Assembly (NCBI GenBank): GCA_016719535.1
Contig: JADJYX010000041.1
Location: 248,001-312,000 of the forward strand
DNA: 64,000 bases
From: Rubrivivax sp.
GTDB lineage: Bacteria > Pseudomonadota > Gammaproteobacteria > Burkholderiales > Burkholderiaceae_C
Direction: 5' to 3'
Positions 25,770 through 34,997 of the stretch are shown here, in pieces (position 1 is the first letter of the stretch; each line of letters starts with the position of its first letter). The notes beneath the pieces were generated by a model, which saw only the letters and a program-made list of their open reading frames with translations, had not been told where the DNA came from and ran no database searches. The translations under genes and the position numbers were made by a program.

Positions 25770-26315
25770 ATGAAAGCGCGCGAATTCGACCCCCGTCGAC
25801 TGGACGTGCGTGCCTTTGCCAAGGATGCCGGTGAACTGGCGGGCCATTGGCCGCTGGCCGGATTCGAGCGCCTGCGTGACCTGCTGGCGGCCGCCGACGG
25901 CACGCCGCCCACGGGCCTCGTGCAGTGGTCGGCCCGGGGTGACGAGGTGCCCGTGCGCGGCGCTGCGGCCCAGGTGTGGCTGCACCTGGTGGCCGGCGCC
26001 GACCTGCCGCTGGTCTGCCAGCGCTGCCTGCAGCCGATGGTCGAGCCGCTGGCCATCGAGCGCCGGTTTCAGTTTGTCGCCGACGAGGCCGCGGCTGCTG
26101 CCCTCGACGCCGAGGCCGAGCACGACGTGCTGGTCTTCGCGCGCGAGCTGGACCTGCATGCCTTGCTGGAAGACGAACTGCTGCTGGAGCTGCCGCTGGT
26201 GCCGCGGCATGCCAGTTGCCCCGAGCCGCTGCCGGCGCTCGTGCGCGACGAGGCCGAGCTGCCGGTCGAAAACCCGTTTGCGGCACTGGCGGCGCTGCGC
26301 CGCGGGCAGGGCTGA
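25770..26315 (+). CDS. yceD: DUF177/YceD-family protein
   Basis: The 181-residue acidic protein has the family CxxC (LVCQRCLQPM) and a second cysteine (HASCPEPLPALV) near the C-terminal motif NPFAALAAL. It sits directly before rpmF, its conserved neighbour, and homologues affect 23S rRNA processing. The ATG at 25770 has little room for a Shine-Dalgarno; a TACACT -10-like hexamer lies only 7 bases upstream. Confidence 0.88.
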   Translation: MKAREFDPRRLDVRAFAKDAGELAGHWPLAGFERLRDLLAAADGTPPTGLVQWSARGDEVPVRGAAAQVWLHLVAGADLPLVCQRCLQPMVEPLAIERRFQFVADEAAAAALDAEAEHDVLVFARELDLHALLEDELLLELPLVPRHASCPEPLPALVRDEAELPVENPFAALAALRRGQG

Positions 26316-26342
26316 CGCGCCAGTCGGCGGGCCCTGCCGCGG

Positions 26343-26351
26343 TGCTATACT
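26343..26351 (+). promoter_or_regulatory. Extended -10 promoter for rpmF
   Basis: TGC followed by TATACT gives a good extended -10. Transcription would begin near 26358, leaving a GC-rich leader of about 114 bases before rpmF. It would let rpmF and the fatty-acid genes be expressed independently of yceD. Confidence 0.5.
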
Positions 26352-26471
26352 GAAAAGCTTTGCAGAGCCAGGGGTTCGCCGCGCGGCCCGTGCGGCCGCG
26401 GCCGCCTGTTGCTGCACCGTGTTGCCCCGACCGGCCGCCACCCGCAGGCGCCGTGATCCCAGGAGATTCCC

Positions 26472-26654
26472 ATGGCCGTTCAGCAGAACAAGAAGTCGCC
26501 GTCCAAGCGCGGCATGCACCGTTCGCACAACGCGATCGCCGCGCCCGGCACCGCCATCGAGCCGACCACCGGCGAGGTGCACCTGCGTCACCATATCAGC
26601 CCGACCGGCTTCTACCGTGGCCGCAAGGTCGTGAAGACCAAGGCCGACGCCTGA
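26472..26654 (+). CDS. rpmF: 50S ribosomal protein L32
   Basis: The 60-residue basic protein begins MAVQQNKKSPSKRGMHRSHN and has the L32 pattern HHISPTGFYRGRKVV. The zinc cysteines of some L32 forms are absent, as usual in Betaproteobacteria. AGGAG at 26461-26465 gives a strong ribosome site. Confidence 0.97.
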   Translation: MAVQQNKKSPSKRGMHRSHNAIAAPGTAIEPTTGEVHLRHHISPTGFYRGRKVVKTKADA

Positions 26655-26727
26655 AGCCGGGCGCAGTGGCGGCCGCCGCGGCAGCCCTCGAGGGCCGGTC
26701 GGCGCGCGGTGGCCACGCTGCTGCCGG

Positions 26728-26750
26728 GGCCCGCTGCAGCCGGGCCTTTT
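26728..26750 (+). terminator. Weak hairpin with T4 between rpmF and plsX
   Basis: A 6-bp stem (GGCCCG and CGGGCC, loop CTGCAGC) is followed by four T. It could be an attenuator lowering read-through from rpmF into the fatty-acid genes. It is too short to be sure. Confidence 0.35.
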
Positions 26751-26766
26751 GGCTGTACATGCTTCG

Positions 26767-27870
26767 ATGACACCCACGTGTCTCGCGGTCGATTGCATGG
26801 GCGGGGACCACGGTCCTGCCAGCACCATGCCGGCGTGCCGCGCCTTCCTCGATCATCACCCTGACGCCAGCCTCGTGCTGGTCGGCTCTGCCGAAGTCCT
26901 GACCCAGGCCCAGGGCTGGCCGCGCTGTGCCCGCGTCACGGCCTCGCAGGTGGTGGCGATGGACGACCCGATCGAGGCCGCGCTGCGCCACAAGCGCGAT
27001 TCGTCGATGCGCGTGGCCATCACGCAGTTGAAGAGCATCGGCGGCCAGCCACCGGTGGCGCAGGCCTGCGTCTCGGCCGGCAATACCGGGGCGCTGATGG
27101 CGGTGGCGCGCTATGTGCTCAAGACGATGGAGGGCATCGAGCGCCCGGCCATCGCCTATGCCATGCCCAACCAGGCCGACCGCACCACGACTGTGCTCGA
27201 CCTGGGTGCCAATGTCGACTGCACGGCCGAGCACCTGCTGCAGTTTGCGGTGATGGGGGCGGCGCTGGCGGCGGCCATGCAGGACGACGAGGCCTACGAG
27301 CCGACGGTGGGCCTGCTCAACATCGGCGAGGAACTCATCAAGGGTGGCGAGACCATCCGCCGTGCCGGCGAACTGCTGCGTGCCGCGCAGGCCGCCGGGC
27401 ACCTGAACTTCATCGGCAATGTCGAGGGCAACGACATCTACAAGGGCAGCAGCGACGTCGTCGTCTGCGACGGCTTTGTCGGCAACGTCATGCTCAAGAC
27501 CTCCGAGGGCCTGGCGACGATGCTCACCGAGTTCATCCGCCAGGAATTCACCCGCGGGCTGCCGTCCAGGCTGGCGGCGCTGGTGGCGATGCCGGTGCTC
27601 AAGCGTTTCAAGGCCCGCGTCGACCCCCGTCGCTACAACGGCGCGGCGCTGCTGGGCCTGCGCGGCCTGGTGTTCAAGAGCCACGGATCGGCCGACGCGC
27701 TGGCCTTCGAGCATGCCTTGCAGCGCGCGTATGATGCGGCGCGGCACCGGCTGCTCGAACGCGTGCACGACCGCATCGTGCAGACGATGCCTTCGATTCC
27801 CGCCGTGGCCCAAGACGCCGCCCCCGCCGCCCCCGCGGCATCCGATGACCCGGCCCGACGCGTCGCATGA
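26767..27870 (+). CDS. plsX: Phosphate acyltransferase PlsX
   Basis: The 367-residue enzyme converts acyl-ACP to acyl-phosphate for phospholipid synthesis. It shows LAVDCMGGDHGP at the N-terminus, SAGNTGALMA, LLNIGEE and NFIGNVEGNDI. ATG at 26767 gives the normal start just before the conserved AVDxMGGD; a TTG 18 bases upstream is less likely. It overlaps fabH by 4 bases. Confidence 0.96.
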   Translation: MTPTCLAVDCMGGDHGPASTMPACRAFLDHHPDASLVLVGSAEVLTQAQGWPRCARVTASQVVAMDDPIEAALRHKRDSSMRVAITQLKSIGGQPPVAQACVSAGNTGALMAVARYVLKTMEGIERPAIAYAMPNQADRTTTVLDLGANVDCTAEHLLQFAVMGAALAAAMQDDEAYEPTVGLLNIGEELIKGGETIRRAGELLRAAQAAGHLNFIGNVEGNDIYKGSSDVVVCDGFVGNVMLKTSEGLATMLTEFIRQEFTRGLPSRLAALVAMPVLKRFKARVDPRRYNGAALLGLRGLVFKSHGSADALAFEHALQRAYDAARHRLLERVHDRIVQTMPSIPAVAQDAAPAAPAASDDPARRVA

Positions 27871-28856
27871 ACCCCAGCCCCGCGAACTATTCGCGCATCA
27901 CCGGCACCGGCAGCCACCTGCCCCCGGGCCGCGTCAGCAATGCCGACCTGGCTGCCCGGCTGGCCGCCGACGGCATCGAGACCAGCGACGCCTGGATCGT
28001 CGAACGCACCGGCATCAAGGCGCGCCACTTCGCCGACGCCGGCGCGCAGACCAGCGACCTCGCCGTGCACGCGGCACGCCACGCGCTGGAGGCCGCCGGC
28101 TGCCGGCCCGAGCAGATCGACCTCCTCATCGTCGCCACGTCGACGCCGGACATGATCTTCCCGTCCACCGCCTGCATCGTGCAGCGCAAGCTGGGCATGC
28201 ACGGCGGCGCGGCTTTCGACGTGCAGGCGGTGTGCACCGGCTTCGTCTACGCGCTGGCGATGGCCGACTCGATGATCCGCACCGGCCTGGCGACCAGGGC
28301 GCTGGTGATCGGGGCCGAGGTCTTCTCGCGCATCCTCGACTTCAAGGACCGCACGACCTGCGTGCTCTTCGGTGACGGCGCCGGCGCCGTGGTGCTCGAG
28401 GCCAGCGACACGCCCGGCGTGCTCGCCAGCGAGCTGCACGCCGACGGCCGCCATGTCGGCATCCTGTGCGTGCCCGGCCAGGTGGCCGGCGGCCAGGTCA
28501 CCGGCGACCCCTTCCTGCGCATGGACGGCCAGGCGGTGTTCAAGCTCGCCGTCGGCGTGCTCGACAGCGTCTCGCGCTCGGTGCTGGCCAAGGCCGGCCG
28601 CACGGCCGACAGCGTGCGCTGGCTGGTTCCGCACCAGGCCAACATCCGCATCATGCAAAGCGCCGCGCGCAAGCTGGGCTTGCCGGCCGACCGCGTGGTC
28701 GTCACCGTCGACGAGCAGGGCAACACTTCGGCGGCGTCGATCCCGCTGGCGCTGGACACCGCGGTGCGCGGTGGCCGCATCGCCCGCGGCGACAGCGTGC
28801 TGCTGCAGGGCGTCGGCGGCGGCTTCACCTGGGGCGCGGTGCTGCTCGACTTCTGA
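27867..28856 (+). CDS. fabH: Beta-ketoacyl-ACP synthase III
   Basis: The 329-residue enzyme starts fatty-acid synthesis by condensing acetyl-CoA with malonyl-ACP. The catalytic triad is visible: cysteine 123 in VQAVCTGF, histidine in VPHQANIRI and asparagine in GNTSAASIP. It overlaps plsX on ATGA and precedes fabD by 29 bases. Confidence 0.97.
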   Translation: MNPSPANYSRITGTGSHLPPGRVSNADLAARLAADGIETSDAWIVERTGIKARHFADAGAQTSDLAVHAARHALEAAGCRPEQIDLLIVATSTPDMIFPSTACIVQRKLGMHGGAAFDVQAVCTGFVYALAMADSMIRTGLATRALVIGAEVFSRILDFKDRTTCVLFGDGAGAVVLEASDTPGVLASELHADGRHVGILCVPGQVAGGQVTGDPFLRMDGQAVFKLAVGVLDSVSRSVLAKAGRTADSVRWLVPHQANIRIMQSAARKLGLPADRVVVTVDEQGNTSAASIPLALDTAVRGGRIARGDSVLLQGVGGGFTWGAVLLDF

Positions 28857-28885
28857 TTCCGGACCCCGATAGCTTTCCGACCGAC

Positions 28886-29824
28886 ATGGCTTCGTTTGCA
28901 TTCGTCTTTCCCGGCCAGGGCTCGCAGAGCGTGGGCATGCTCGACGCCTGGGGCGATCATCCCGCGGTGCGCGAGGTGCTGACCGAGGCCTCGCAGGCGC
29001 TGGGCGAGGACCTCGGCCGCCTGATTCACGAAGGGCCGAAAGAGGCCCTGGAACTGACCACCAACACGCAGCCGGTGATGCTGACCGCGGGCATCGCCTG
29101 CTACCGGGCCTGGCTGGCCGAGACGGGGCTGCAGCCGGCCGTCGTCGCCGGCCACTCGCTGGGCGAATACAGCGCGCTGGTGGCTGCCGGCGCGCTGACG
29201 CTGGCGCAGGCGCTGCCGCTGGTGCGGTTGCGCGCGCAGGCCATGCAGCGCGCCGTGCCGGTGGGGGCAGGCGCGATGGCCGCCATCCTCGGGCTCGACG
29301 CCGCCGTCGTGCAGACTGTCTGCGCCGAGGTGCAGGCCAAGGTCGGCCAGGCTGTCGCCGCCGCCAATTTCAACGACCCGAAGCAGACCGTGATCTCCGG
29401 CGCCAAGGCGGCCGTCGACGCCGCCTGCGAGGCGCTGAAGGCCGCCGGTGCCAAGCGCGCGCTGCCGCTGGCGGTATCCGCACCCTTCCACTGCGCGCTG
29501 ATGCAGCCGGCCGCCGAGGCGCTGAAGCCGGTGCTGGCGCAGACGGCCTTTGCCGCGCCGCACATCGACGTCATCAACAACGTCGACGTGCAGGTGCAGC
29601 GCGAACCCGATGCCATCCGCGATGCCCTCTACCGCCAGGCCTTCGGCCCGGTGCGCTGGGTCGAGACCATCCAGGCCATGCGCGCGCGCGGCGTGCAGGC
29701 CATCATCGAATGCGGGCCGGGCAAGGTACTCTCGGGCATGGTCAAGCGCATCGACGCCGAGGCGCGCACCACCACCGTGCTCGACCCCGCGTCGCTGGCC
29801 CAGGCCAAGGAGTTGCTGGCATGA
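28886..29824 (+). CDS. fabD: Malonyl-CoA:ACP transacylase
   Basis: The 312-residue enzyme loads malonate onto ACP. It has FVFPGQGSQ at the start and the nucleophile serine 91 in GHSLGEYSA, with VSAPFHC carrying the catalytic histidine. It overlaps fabG by 4 bases. Confidence 0.97.
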   Translation: MASFAFVFPGQGSQSVGMLDAWGDHPAVREVLTEASQALGEDLGRLIHEGPKEALELTTNTQPVMLTAGIACYRAWLAETGLQPAVVAGHSLGEYSALVAAGALTLAQALPLVRLRAQAMQRAVPVGAGAMAAILGLDAAVVQTVCAEVQAKVGQAVAAANFNDPKQTVISGAKAAVDAACEALKAAGAKRALPLAVSAPFHCALMQPAAEALKPVLAQTAFAAPHIDVINNVDVQVQREPDAIRDALYRQAFGPVRWVETIQAMRARGVQAIIECGPGKVLSGMVKRIDAEARTTTVLDPASLAQAKELLA

Positions 29825-30570
29825 CCGACACCATCGCCCCAGGCCAGGTCGCTGTCGTCACCGGCGCATCGCGCGGCATCGGCCGTGCCATCGCGGCCAC
29901 GCTGGCCGCGCAGGGCTTCCAGGTCGTGGGCACCGCCACCAGCGAGGCCGGTGCCGCCGCCATCACCGCCGCGCTGTCAACCCACCCGGGCTGCGAAGGC
30001 ATCTGCCTCAACGTCACCGACGGCCCGGCGCTCGACGCTGCCATCGACGCCATCGTCAAGCAGCGCGGGGCGCTGCACGTGCTCGTCAACAATGCCGGCA
30101 TCACGCGCGACGGTCTGGCGATGCGCATGCGCGACGACGACTGGGACGCGGTGCTCGACACCAACCTGAAGGCCGTCTTCCGCGCTTGCCGCACCGCGAT
30201 GCGCACGATGATGAAGCAGCGCTACGGCCGCATCGTCAACATCACCTCGGTGGTGGGCGCCAGCGGCAACGGCGGCCAGGCCAACTATGCCGCTGCCAAG
30301 GCCGGCGTAGCCGGCATGACGCGCGCCTTGGCGCGTGAACTCGGCAGCCGCAGCATCACCGTCAATTGCGTGGCGCCGGGCTTCATCGCCACCGACATGA
30401 CCGACGCGCTGACCGAGCAGCAGAAGAGCGCGCTGCTCGGCCACATCCCGCTGGGCCGCCTGGGCACGCCCGACGATGTGGCGCACGCGGTGGCTTTTCT
30501 CGCATCGCCGCAGGCGGGCTACATCACCGGCGCCGAGTTGCACGTCAACGGCGGCATGTACATGACCTGA
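29821..30570 (+). CDS. fabG: 3-oxoacyl-ACP reductase
   Basis: This 249-residue short-chain dehydrogenase has the NADPH motif TGASRGIG, NNAG, the catalytic serine in NITSVVG and YAAAK with the active Tyr and Lys. It reduces beta-ketoacyl-ACP in the elongation cycle. It is translationally coupled to fabD. Confidence 0.97.
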   Translation: MTDTIAPGQVAVVTGASRGIGRAIAATLAAQGFQVVGTATSEAGAAAITAALSTHPGCEGICLNVTDGPALDAAIDAIVKQRGALHVLVNNAGITRDGLAMRMRDDDWDAVLDTNLKAVFRACRTAMRTMMKQRYGRIVNITSVVGASGNGGQANYAAAKAGVAGMTRALARELGSRSITVNCVAPGFIATDMTDALTEQQKSALLGHIPLGRLGTPDDVAHAVAFLASPQAGYITGAELHVNGGMYMT

Positions 30571-30625
30571 GCGCGGGCCAGCGACGACCGCGCGGCCCGC
30601 CAAGGGCCTGCGGCAGCCGCGCCGG

Positions 30626-30631
30626 TAGAAT
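30626..30631 (+). promoter_or_regulatory. Candidate -10 element (TAGAAT) for acpP
   Basis: TAGAAT fits the -10 consensus at five of six positions and lies 37 bases before the acpP ATG, upstream of the AGGAG site at 30661-30665. No clear -35 is seen. A separate acpP promoter would fit the high demand for carrier protein. Confidence 0.45.
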
Positions 30632-30667
30632 CCCGCGCTGTTTTTCGAACCCACTCCTGGAGGAGTC

Positions 30668-30907
30668 ATGAGCGACATCGAAGCACGAGTCAAGAAGATC
30701 ATCGCCGAGCAACTCGGCGTGCCCGAGGCCGACGTCACCAACGAGAAGGCTTTCGTCGCCGACCTCGGCGCTGACTCGCTCGATACCGTCGAACTGGTGA
30801 TGGCGCTGGAGGACGAATTCGGCATCGAGATCCCCGACGAGGAAGCCGAGAAGATCACCACGGTGCAACTGGCGATCGACTACGCGACCACCCACCAGAA
30901 GGCCTGA
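30668..30907 (+). CDS. acpP: Acyl carrier protein
   Basis: The 79-residue acidic protein has the phosphopantetheine serine 37 in GADSLDTVELVM. It carries growing acyl chains; AcpS, encoded at 43.5 kb, would activate it. The ribosome site AGGAG is strong, and fabF starts 2 bases after the stop. Confidence 0.98.
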   Translation: MSDIEARVKKIIAEQLGVPEADVTNEKAFVADLGADSLDTVELVMALEDEFGIEIPDEEAEKITTVQLAIDYATTHQKA

Positions 30908-30909
30908 GC

Positions 30910-32157
30910 GTGAGCAAGCGACGCGTCGTCGTCACGGGTCTGGGCATCGTCAGCCCCGTGGGCAACACGGTGGCTGAAGCCTGGGCCAACATCGTGGCCG
31001 GCCGATCGGGCGTGGGCCCGGTGACGAAGTACGACGTGTCGACGATGAACTCGCGCATTGCCGGCGAGGTGCGCGATTTCAGCGTCGAAGGCATCTTCCC
31101 GGTCAAGGAAGCGCGCCACGTCGACACCTTCGTGCACTACGGCGTGGCCGCTTCGCTGCAGGCCGTGGCCGACGCCGGCCTGCCCCACGGCGACGCGCTG
31201 ACCGAGGAATCGGCGCAGCGCATTGGTTGCCTGGTGGGTTCGGGCATCGGCGGGCTGCCGATGATCGAGGCCAACTACAAGGAATACCACGAGCGCGGCG
31301 CCCGCCGCATCTCGCCCTTCCTGATCCCGGGCTCGATCATCAACATGATCTCCGGCCACGTGTCGATCAAGCTCGGCTATACGGGCCCGAACCTGGCGGT
31401 GGTGACCGCCTGCACCACCGGGCTGCACGGCATCGGCCTGGCGGCGCGGCTGATCCAGTACGGCGATGCCGACGCGATGGTCGCCGGCGGCGCCGACTCC
31501 ACCATCTCGGCACTGGGCATCGGCGGCTTTGCGTCGGCGCGTGCGCTGTCCACGCGCAACGACGATCCGGCCGGCGCCTCGCGCCCCTGGGATCGCGGCC
31601 GCGACGGCTTCGTCATCGGCGAAGGTGCCGGCGTGCTGGTGCTCGAGGAGCGCGAGTACGCCCTGCGCCGCGGCGCGCGCATCTATGCCGAACTGGTCGG
31701 TTTCGGCATGAGCGGCGATGCCCACCACATCACGGCGCCCAATGTCGACGGCCCGCGCCGGTCCATGCAGGCCGCGCTGCGCGACGCCGGCCTCGAGCCT
31801 GCTGCCGTGCAGTACCTCAATGCCCACGGCACCTCGACGCCGCTGGGCGACGTCAACGAGACCAACGCCATCAAGGCCGCCTTCGGCGACGCCGCCAGCC
31901 GCAGCCTGGTGATCAGCTCGACCAAGTCGATGACCGGTCACCTGCTCGGCGGTGCCGGCGGGGTGGAATCGGTCTTCACCGTGCTGGCGCTGCACCACCA
32001 GGTGGCGCCGCCGACCATCAACCTGACCGACCCCGACCCGGAGTGCGACCTCGACTACTGCGCCAACGAAGCGCGCAGCATGGCGATCGACGTCGCGATG
32101 AAGAACAACTTCGGCTTCGGCGGCACCAACGGCACGCTGCTGTTCAAGCGCGCCTGA
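30910..32157 (+). CDS. fabF: Beta-ketoacyl-ACP synthase II
   Basis: The 415-residue condensing enzyme starts with GTG. It has the catalytic cysteine in TACTTGLHG, histidines in NAHGTSTPLGD and KSMTGHLLGGAGG, and the C-terminal NNFGFGGTN loop. It extends acyl-ACP and closes the fatty-acid gene run. Confidence 0.97.
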   Translation: MSKRRVVVTGLGIVSPVGNTVAEAWANIVAGRSGVGPVTKYDVSTMNSRIAGEVRDFSVEGIFPVKEARHVDTFVHYGVAASLQAVADAGLPHGDALTEESAQRIGCLVGSGIGGLPMIEANYKEYHERGARRISPFLIPGSIINMISGHVSIKLGYTGPNLAVVTACTTGLHGIGLAARLIQYGDADAMVAGGADSTISALGIGGFASARALSTRNDDPAGASRPWDRGRDGFVIGEGAGVLVLEEREYALRRGARIYAELVGFGMSGDAHHITAPNVDGPRRSMQAALRDAGLEPAAVQYLNAHGTSTPLGDVNETNAIKAAFGDAASRSLVISSTKSMTGHLLGGAGGVESVFTVLALHHQVAPPTINLTDPDPECDLDYCANEARSMAIDVAMKNNFGFGGTNGTLLFKRA

Positions 32158-32162
32158 CCACG

Positions 32163-32609
32163 ATGCGCGGCGCGCCGCCGGTGCAGATGGCCTGCGGCCG
32201 TGAAGCGCGGGCGGCGGTGGCGGTCGGCCTGCTGTCGGCCACCGCGGCCGCTGCATTCTTCGGCTGGCTGGGATGGCATGCCCAGTGGCCATCCGGGTTG
32301 ATCGTGGCGACCATGGCCGCCGCAGCCCTCCTCGCGGGGGCGGCCGGCGGGTGGCGGGTCAAGCGGGCGGGTGAACGACGCCTGGCCTGGGACGGCCGGA
32401 CCTGGGCTCTGGACGGCATCGCGGGCGAGGTGGGCGTCATGGTCGATGTGGGAAGCTGGCTGCTTGTGCGCCATCGATCGGTGGACGCCGTCGTGTGGTT
32501 GCCGCTGCGGCTGCGCAGCTGCGGCGCGTCGGTCCACCTGGCCCGTGCGGCCCTGCAGGCCCACGCCGGCCGAGCGTCCGCCGGCGCCGGGCTCGACGTG
32601 AATGGCTGA
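32163..32609 (+). CDS. Small membrane protein of unknown function before rpoE
   Basis: The 148-residue protein has two likely membrane helices in residues about 17-61 and a soluble C-terminal half with WDGRTWALDG and LLVRHRSVDAVVWLPLRLR. It sits between fabF (5-base gap) and rpoE (8-base overlap), a spot where Burkholderiales often carry a small hypothetical protein. I do not recognise the family. Co-expression with the sigma factor is likely from the overlap. Confidence 0.6.
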   Translation: MRGAPPVQMACGREARAAVAVGLLSATAAAAFFGWLGWHAQWPSGLIVATMAAAALLAGAAGGWRVKRAGERRLAWDGRTWALDGIAGEVGVMVDVGSWLLVRHRSVDAVVWLPLRLRSCGASVHLARAALQAHAGRASAGAGLDVNG

Positions 32610-33210
32610 CGCCGACACCGACGCCCTGCTGGTCGATCGCGCCCGGCGTGGCGAGACCGCGGCCTTCGAGATGCTGGTGGTCAAATACCAGCGGCGGATC
32701 GAGCGCCTGATCGCGCGCATGGTGCGCGATTCCGACCTGGTGCAGGACGTGGCGCAGGAAACCTTCATCCGCGCCTACCGCGCGATCGCCCAGTTTCGCG
32801 GCGAGAGTGCCTTCTACACCTGGCTCTACCGCATCGCGATCAATACCGCGAAGAAGACGCTGGTCGAGCTCAGGCGCGACCCGCTGGTATCGGAGTCCAG
32901 CCTGGCACGTGGTGAGGACGGCGATGAAACTTCCCGCGTCGAGAACGAACTAAGCGACGGCGAAACCCCCGAGGCACTGCTGGCCAGCAAGGAGATCGCG
33001 GCGGCCGTCAATGCGGCCATCGAGGCCTTGTCCGAGGATCTGCGGCAGGCGATCACGTTGCGCGAGATCGAAGGCTTGAGCTACGAAGAGATTTCCGAGG
33101 TGATGAACTGCCCCATCGGTACCGTCCGCTCGCGCATCTTCCGCGCCCGCGAAGCCATTGCAGCCCGGCTGCGGCCGTTGCTCGATACCCGGGAAGGCGA
33201 GCGCTGGTGA
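32602..33210 (+). CDS. rpoE: Envelope-stress sigma factor RpoE (ECF)
   Basis: The 202-residue protein has sigma region 2 (DLVQDVAQETFIRAYRAI, with FRGESAFYTWLYRIA) and region 4 (SYEEISEVMNCPIGTVRSRIFRAREAI). It directs transcription of outer-membrane stress genes. It is followed by its anti-sigma factor rseA (GTGA overlap), rseB and mucD, the standard module. Confidence 0.95.
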   Translation: MADADTDALLVDRARRGETAAFEMLVVKYQRRIERLIARMVRDSDLVQDVAQETFIRAYRAIAQFRGESAFYTWLYRIAINTAKKTLVELRRDPLVSESSLARGEDGDETSRVENELSDGETPEALLASKEIAAAVNAAIEALSEDLRQAITLREIEGLSYEEISEVMNCPIGTVRSRIFRAREAIAARLRPLLDTREGERW

Positions 33211-33890
33211 GCGCGCCGACTTCCACGCCCCGAGAGCCCCAGCGCATGAATGCACCTTCCCATCCGGATCCGTCCGATCGCCCACACCCTGGCGAAACCC
33301 TGTCGAGCCTCGTCGACGGCGAGTGTCACCCCGGCGCCGCCGAAGAGGCTTGTCGCCGCTGGACGACCGACCCGGCGCTGCGTCGCAGCTGGCAGACCTA
33401 CCACCTGATCGGCGACGTGCTGCGGTCGGAAGAGCTGAGCCCGTCGCGTCCTGCCGATACGGCCTTCCTGCAAGGCTTGCGCGAGCGCCTGGCTGCCGAG
33501 CCGGTTCCCCTGGCGCCTGCGGCCTTGCCGGCGAGGGAGCCTGCACCGTCGCGGCGCTGGCGCGCGCCGGCGGCCATGGTGGCGGGACTGATGGCCGTGG
33601 CGACCGCGGTGGTGATGCTGCAGCCCGATGCGCGGCGCCCGGCCACGGGCTGGAATGCGCAGATCGCGGCGACACCGCCGGCCGACGGCGGCAAGCTGCG
33701 CCGCGTCGGCGGCGCCGCGCCCGCGGCGCCGGCATCGTCGCAAAGCCTGATGGTGATCGATGGCCAGGTCATTCGCGACGCCCGCCTCGATGCCTATTTC
33801 GAGGCCCATCGCGGGGCCGTCGGCCCGATGCCGTCGGCCTTGCCGGGCGGTGCCCTGCGCAGCGTCGAGATCCTGGTTCCGCAGCGGTGA
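33207..33890 (+). CDS. rseA: Anti-sigma-E factor RseA
   Basis: The 227-residue protein has an N-terminal cytoplasmic anti-sigma part (GETLSSLVDGEC...WQTYHLIGDVLRSEEL), one membrane helix near residues 125-142 and a periplasmic tail. It holds RpoE at the membrane until cleaved. GTG at 33207 overlaps the rpoE stop and follows GGGAAGG; an ATG at 33246 is also possible. Confidence 0.88.
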   Translation: MSAPTSTPREPQRMNAPSHPDPSDRPHPGETLSSLVDGECHPGAAEEACRRWTTDPALRRSWQTYHLIGDVLRSEELSPSRPADTAFLQGLRERLAAEPVPLAPAALPAREPAPSRRWRAPAAMVAGLMAVATAVVMLQPDARRPATGWNAQIAATPPADGGKLRRVGGAAPAAPASSQSLMVIDGQVIRDARLDAYFEAHRGAVGPMPSALPGGALRSVEILVPQR

Positions 33891-34921
33891 TGCCGATGCA
33901 GCGTGTTGCGGGGCGTTGGCTGGCCGGGCTGTGCCTGCTGGCAGGGGTGTGGCCGGCGGTCTGGGCGGCGGCTGCCGATCCACCCGCGGCCGCCAGCGTG
34001 CCGACCGATGCGCGCGGCTGGCTGGCGCGCATGCACGCCGCGGCCAGCAGCCGCAACTACCAGGGCACGATGCTTTTTTCTGCCAATGGCGTGATGTCGA
34101 GCTCGAACGTGGCGCACTTCTGCGTCGGCAGCCAGTCCTACGAGCGCATCGAGGCCCTCGACGGCAAGCAGCGGCAGGTCTATCGCCACAACGACCTCGT
34201 GCACACCGTGTGGCCGCAGGCGGGCGTCGTGGTGATCGAGCGGCGCAGCCTGCCGTCGCGCCTGCCTTCGATCACGCAATCGGTGGACCCGCGCGCGCTC
34301 GAGCAGTACGAACTGCGCGCCGAGGGTCGCGACCGCGTCGCCGGGCGCGAGGCCCGCATCTTCCTGCTGCAGCCGCGTGACGCGCTGCGCTTCGCGCAGC
34401 GTGTGTGGGCCGACCACGAGACCGGGCTGATGCTGCGCTCCGACGTCATCGGCCCGGAGCAGGTGGTGCTGGAGTCGGCGCGCTTCACCACCCTCGAAAT
34501 CGGCGTGCGCGCGCAGCCGGAATCGGTTCTGCAGCCGCTGCGCCAGCTCGACGGGCTGCGCGTGCTGCGGCCGGCGCAGGTGTCGACGCAACTCGAGGCC
34601 GAGGGCTGGGCGCTGGCCAGGCCGGTCTCGGGCTTCCAGCTGGCCAGTTGTGTCAAGCGGCCGGCCACCCCCGAGCCGATGATCGCGGGCAAGCCCGCGC
34701 GCGCCGAGGTGCTGCAGGCGGTCTTCAGCGACGGGCTGACCCATGTGTCGCTGTTCATCGAGCCGGTGGACGCCGCGCGTCACCGCAAGCCGATCCGTGC
34801 CCAGTTCGGCGCCACGCATTCGCTGGCCGGCCGCAAGGGTGATTTCTGGGTCACCGCGATGGGTGACGTGCCACCCGGCACACTCGAGCAGTTTGTCGAC
34901 GCGCTCGAGCGCCGACCTTGA
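33890..34921 (+). CDS. rseB: Periplasmic sigma-E regulator RseB
   Basis: The 343-residue protein has a signal peptide ending near AVWAAAADPP and the MucB/RseB fold (ARMHAAASSRNYQGTMLFS, FCVGSQSYERIEALDG). It shields RseA from proteolysis. ATG at 33890 overlaps the rseA stop by one base (TGATG). Confidence 0.9.
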   Translation: MPMQRVAGRWLAGLCLLAGVWPAVWAAAADPPAAASVPTDARGWLARMHAAASSRNYQGTMLFSANGVMSSSNVAHFCVGSQSYERIEALDGKQRQVYRHNDLVHTVWPQAGVVVIERRSLPSRLPSITQSVDPRALEQYELRAEGRDRVAGREARIFLLQPRDALRFAQRVWADHETGLMLRSDVIGPEQVVLESARFTTLEIGVRAQPESVLQPLRQLDGLRVLRPAQVSTQLEAEGWALARPVSGFQLASCVKRPATPEPMIAGKPARAEVLQAVFSDGLTHVSLFIEPVDAARHRKPIRAQFGATHSLAGRKGDFWVTAMGDVPPGTLEQFVDALERRP

Positions 34922-34997
34922 GCGCGCCACCTTCGCCCCCATTTCCGCGCCTTCGGTCCGACTTCCACAGTCATTCCACCCTGCTGGAGCAATCCTC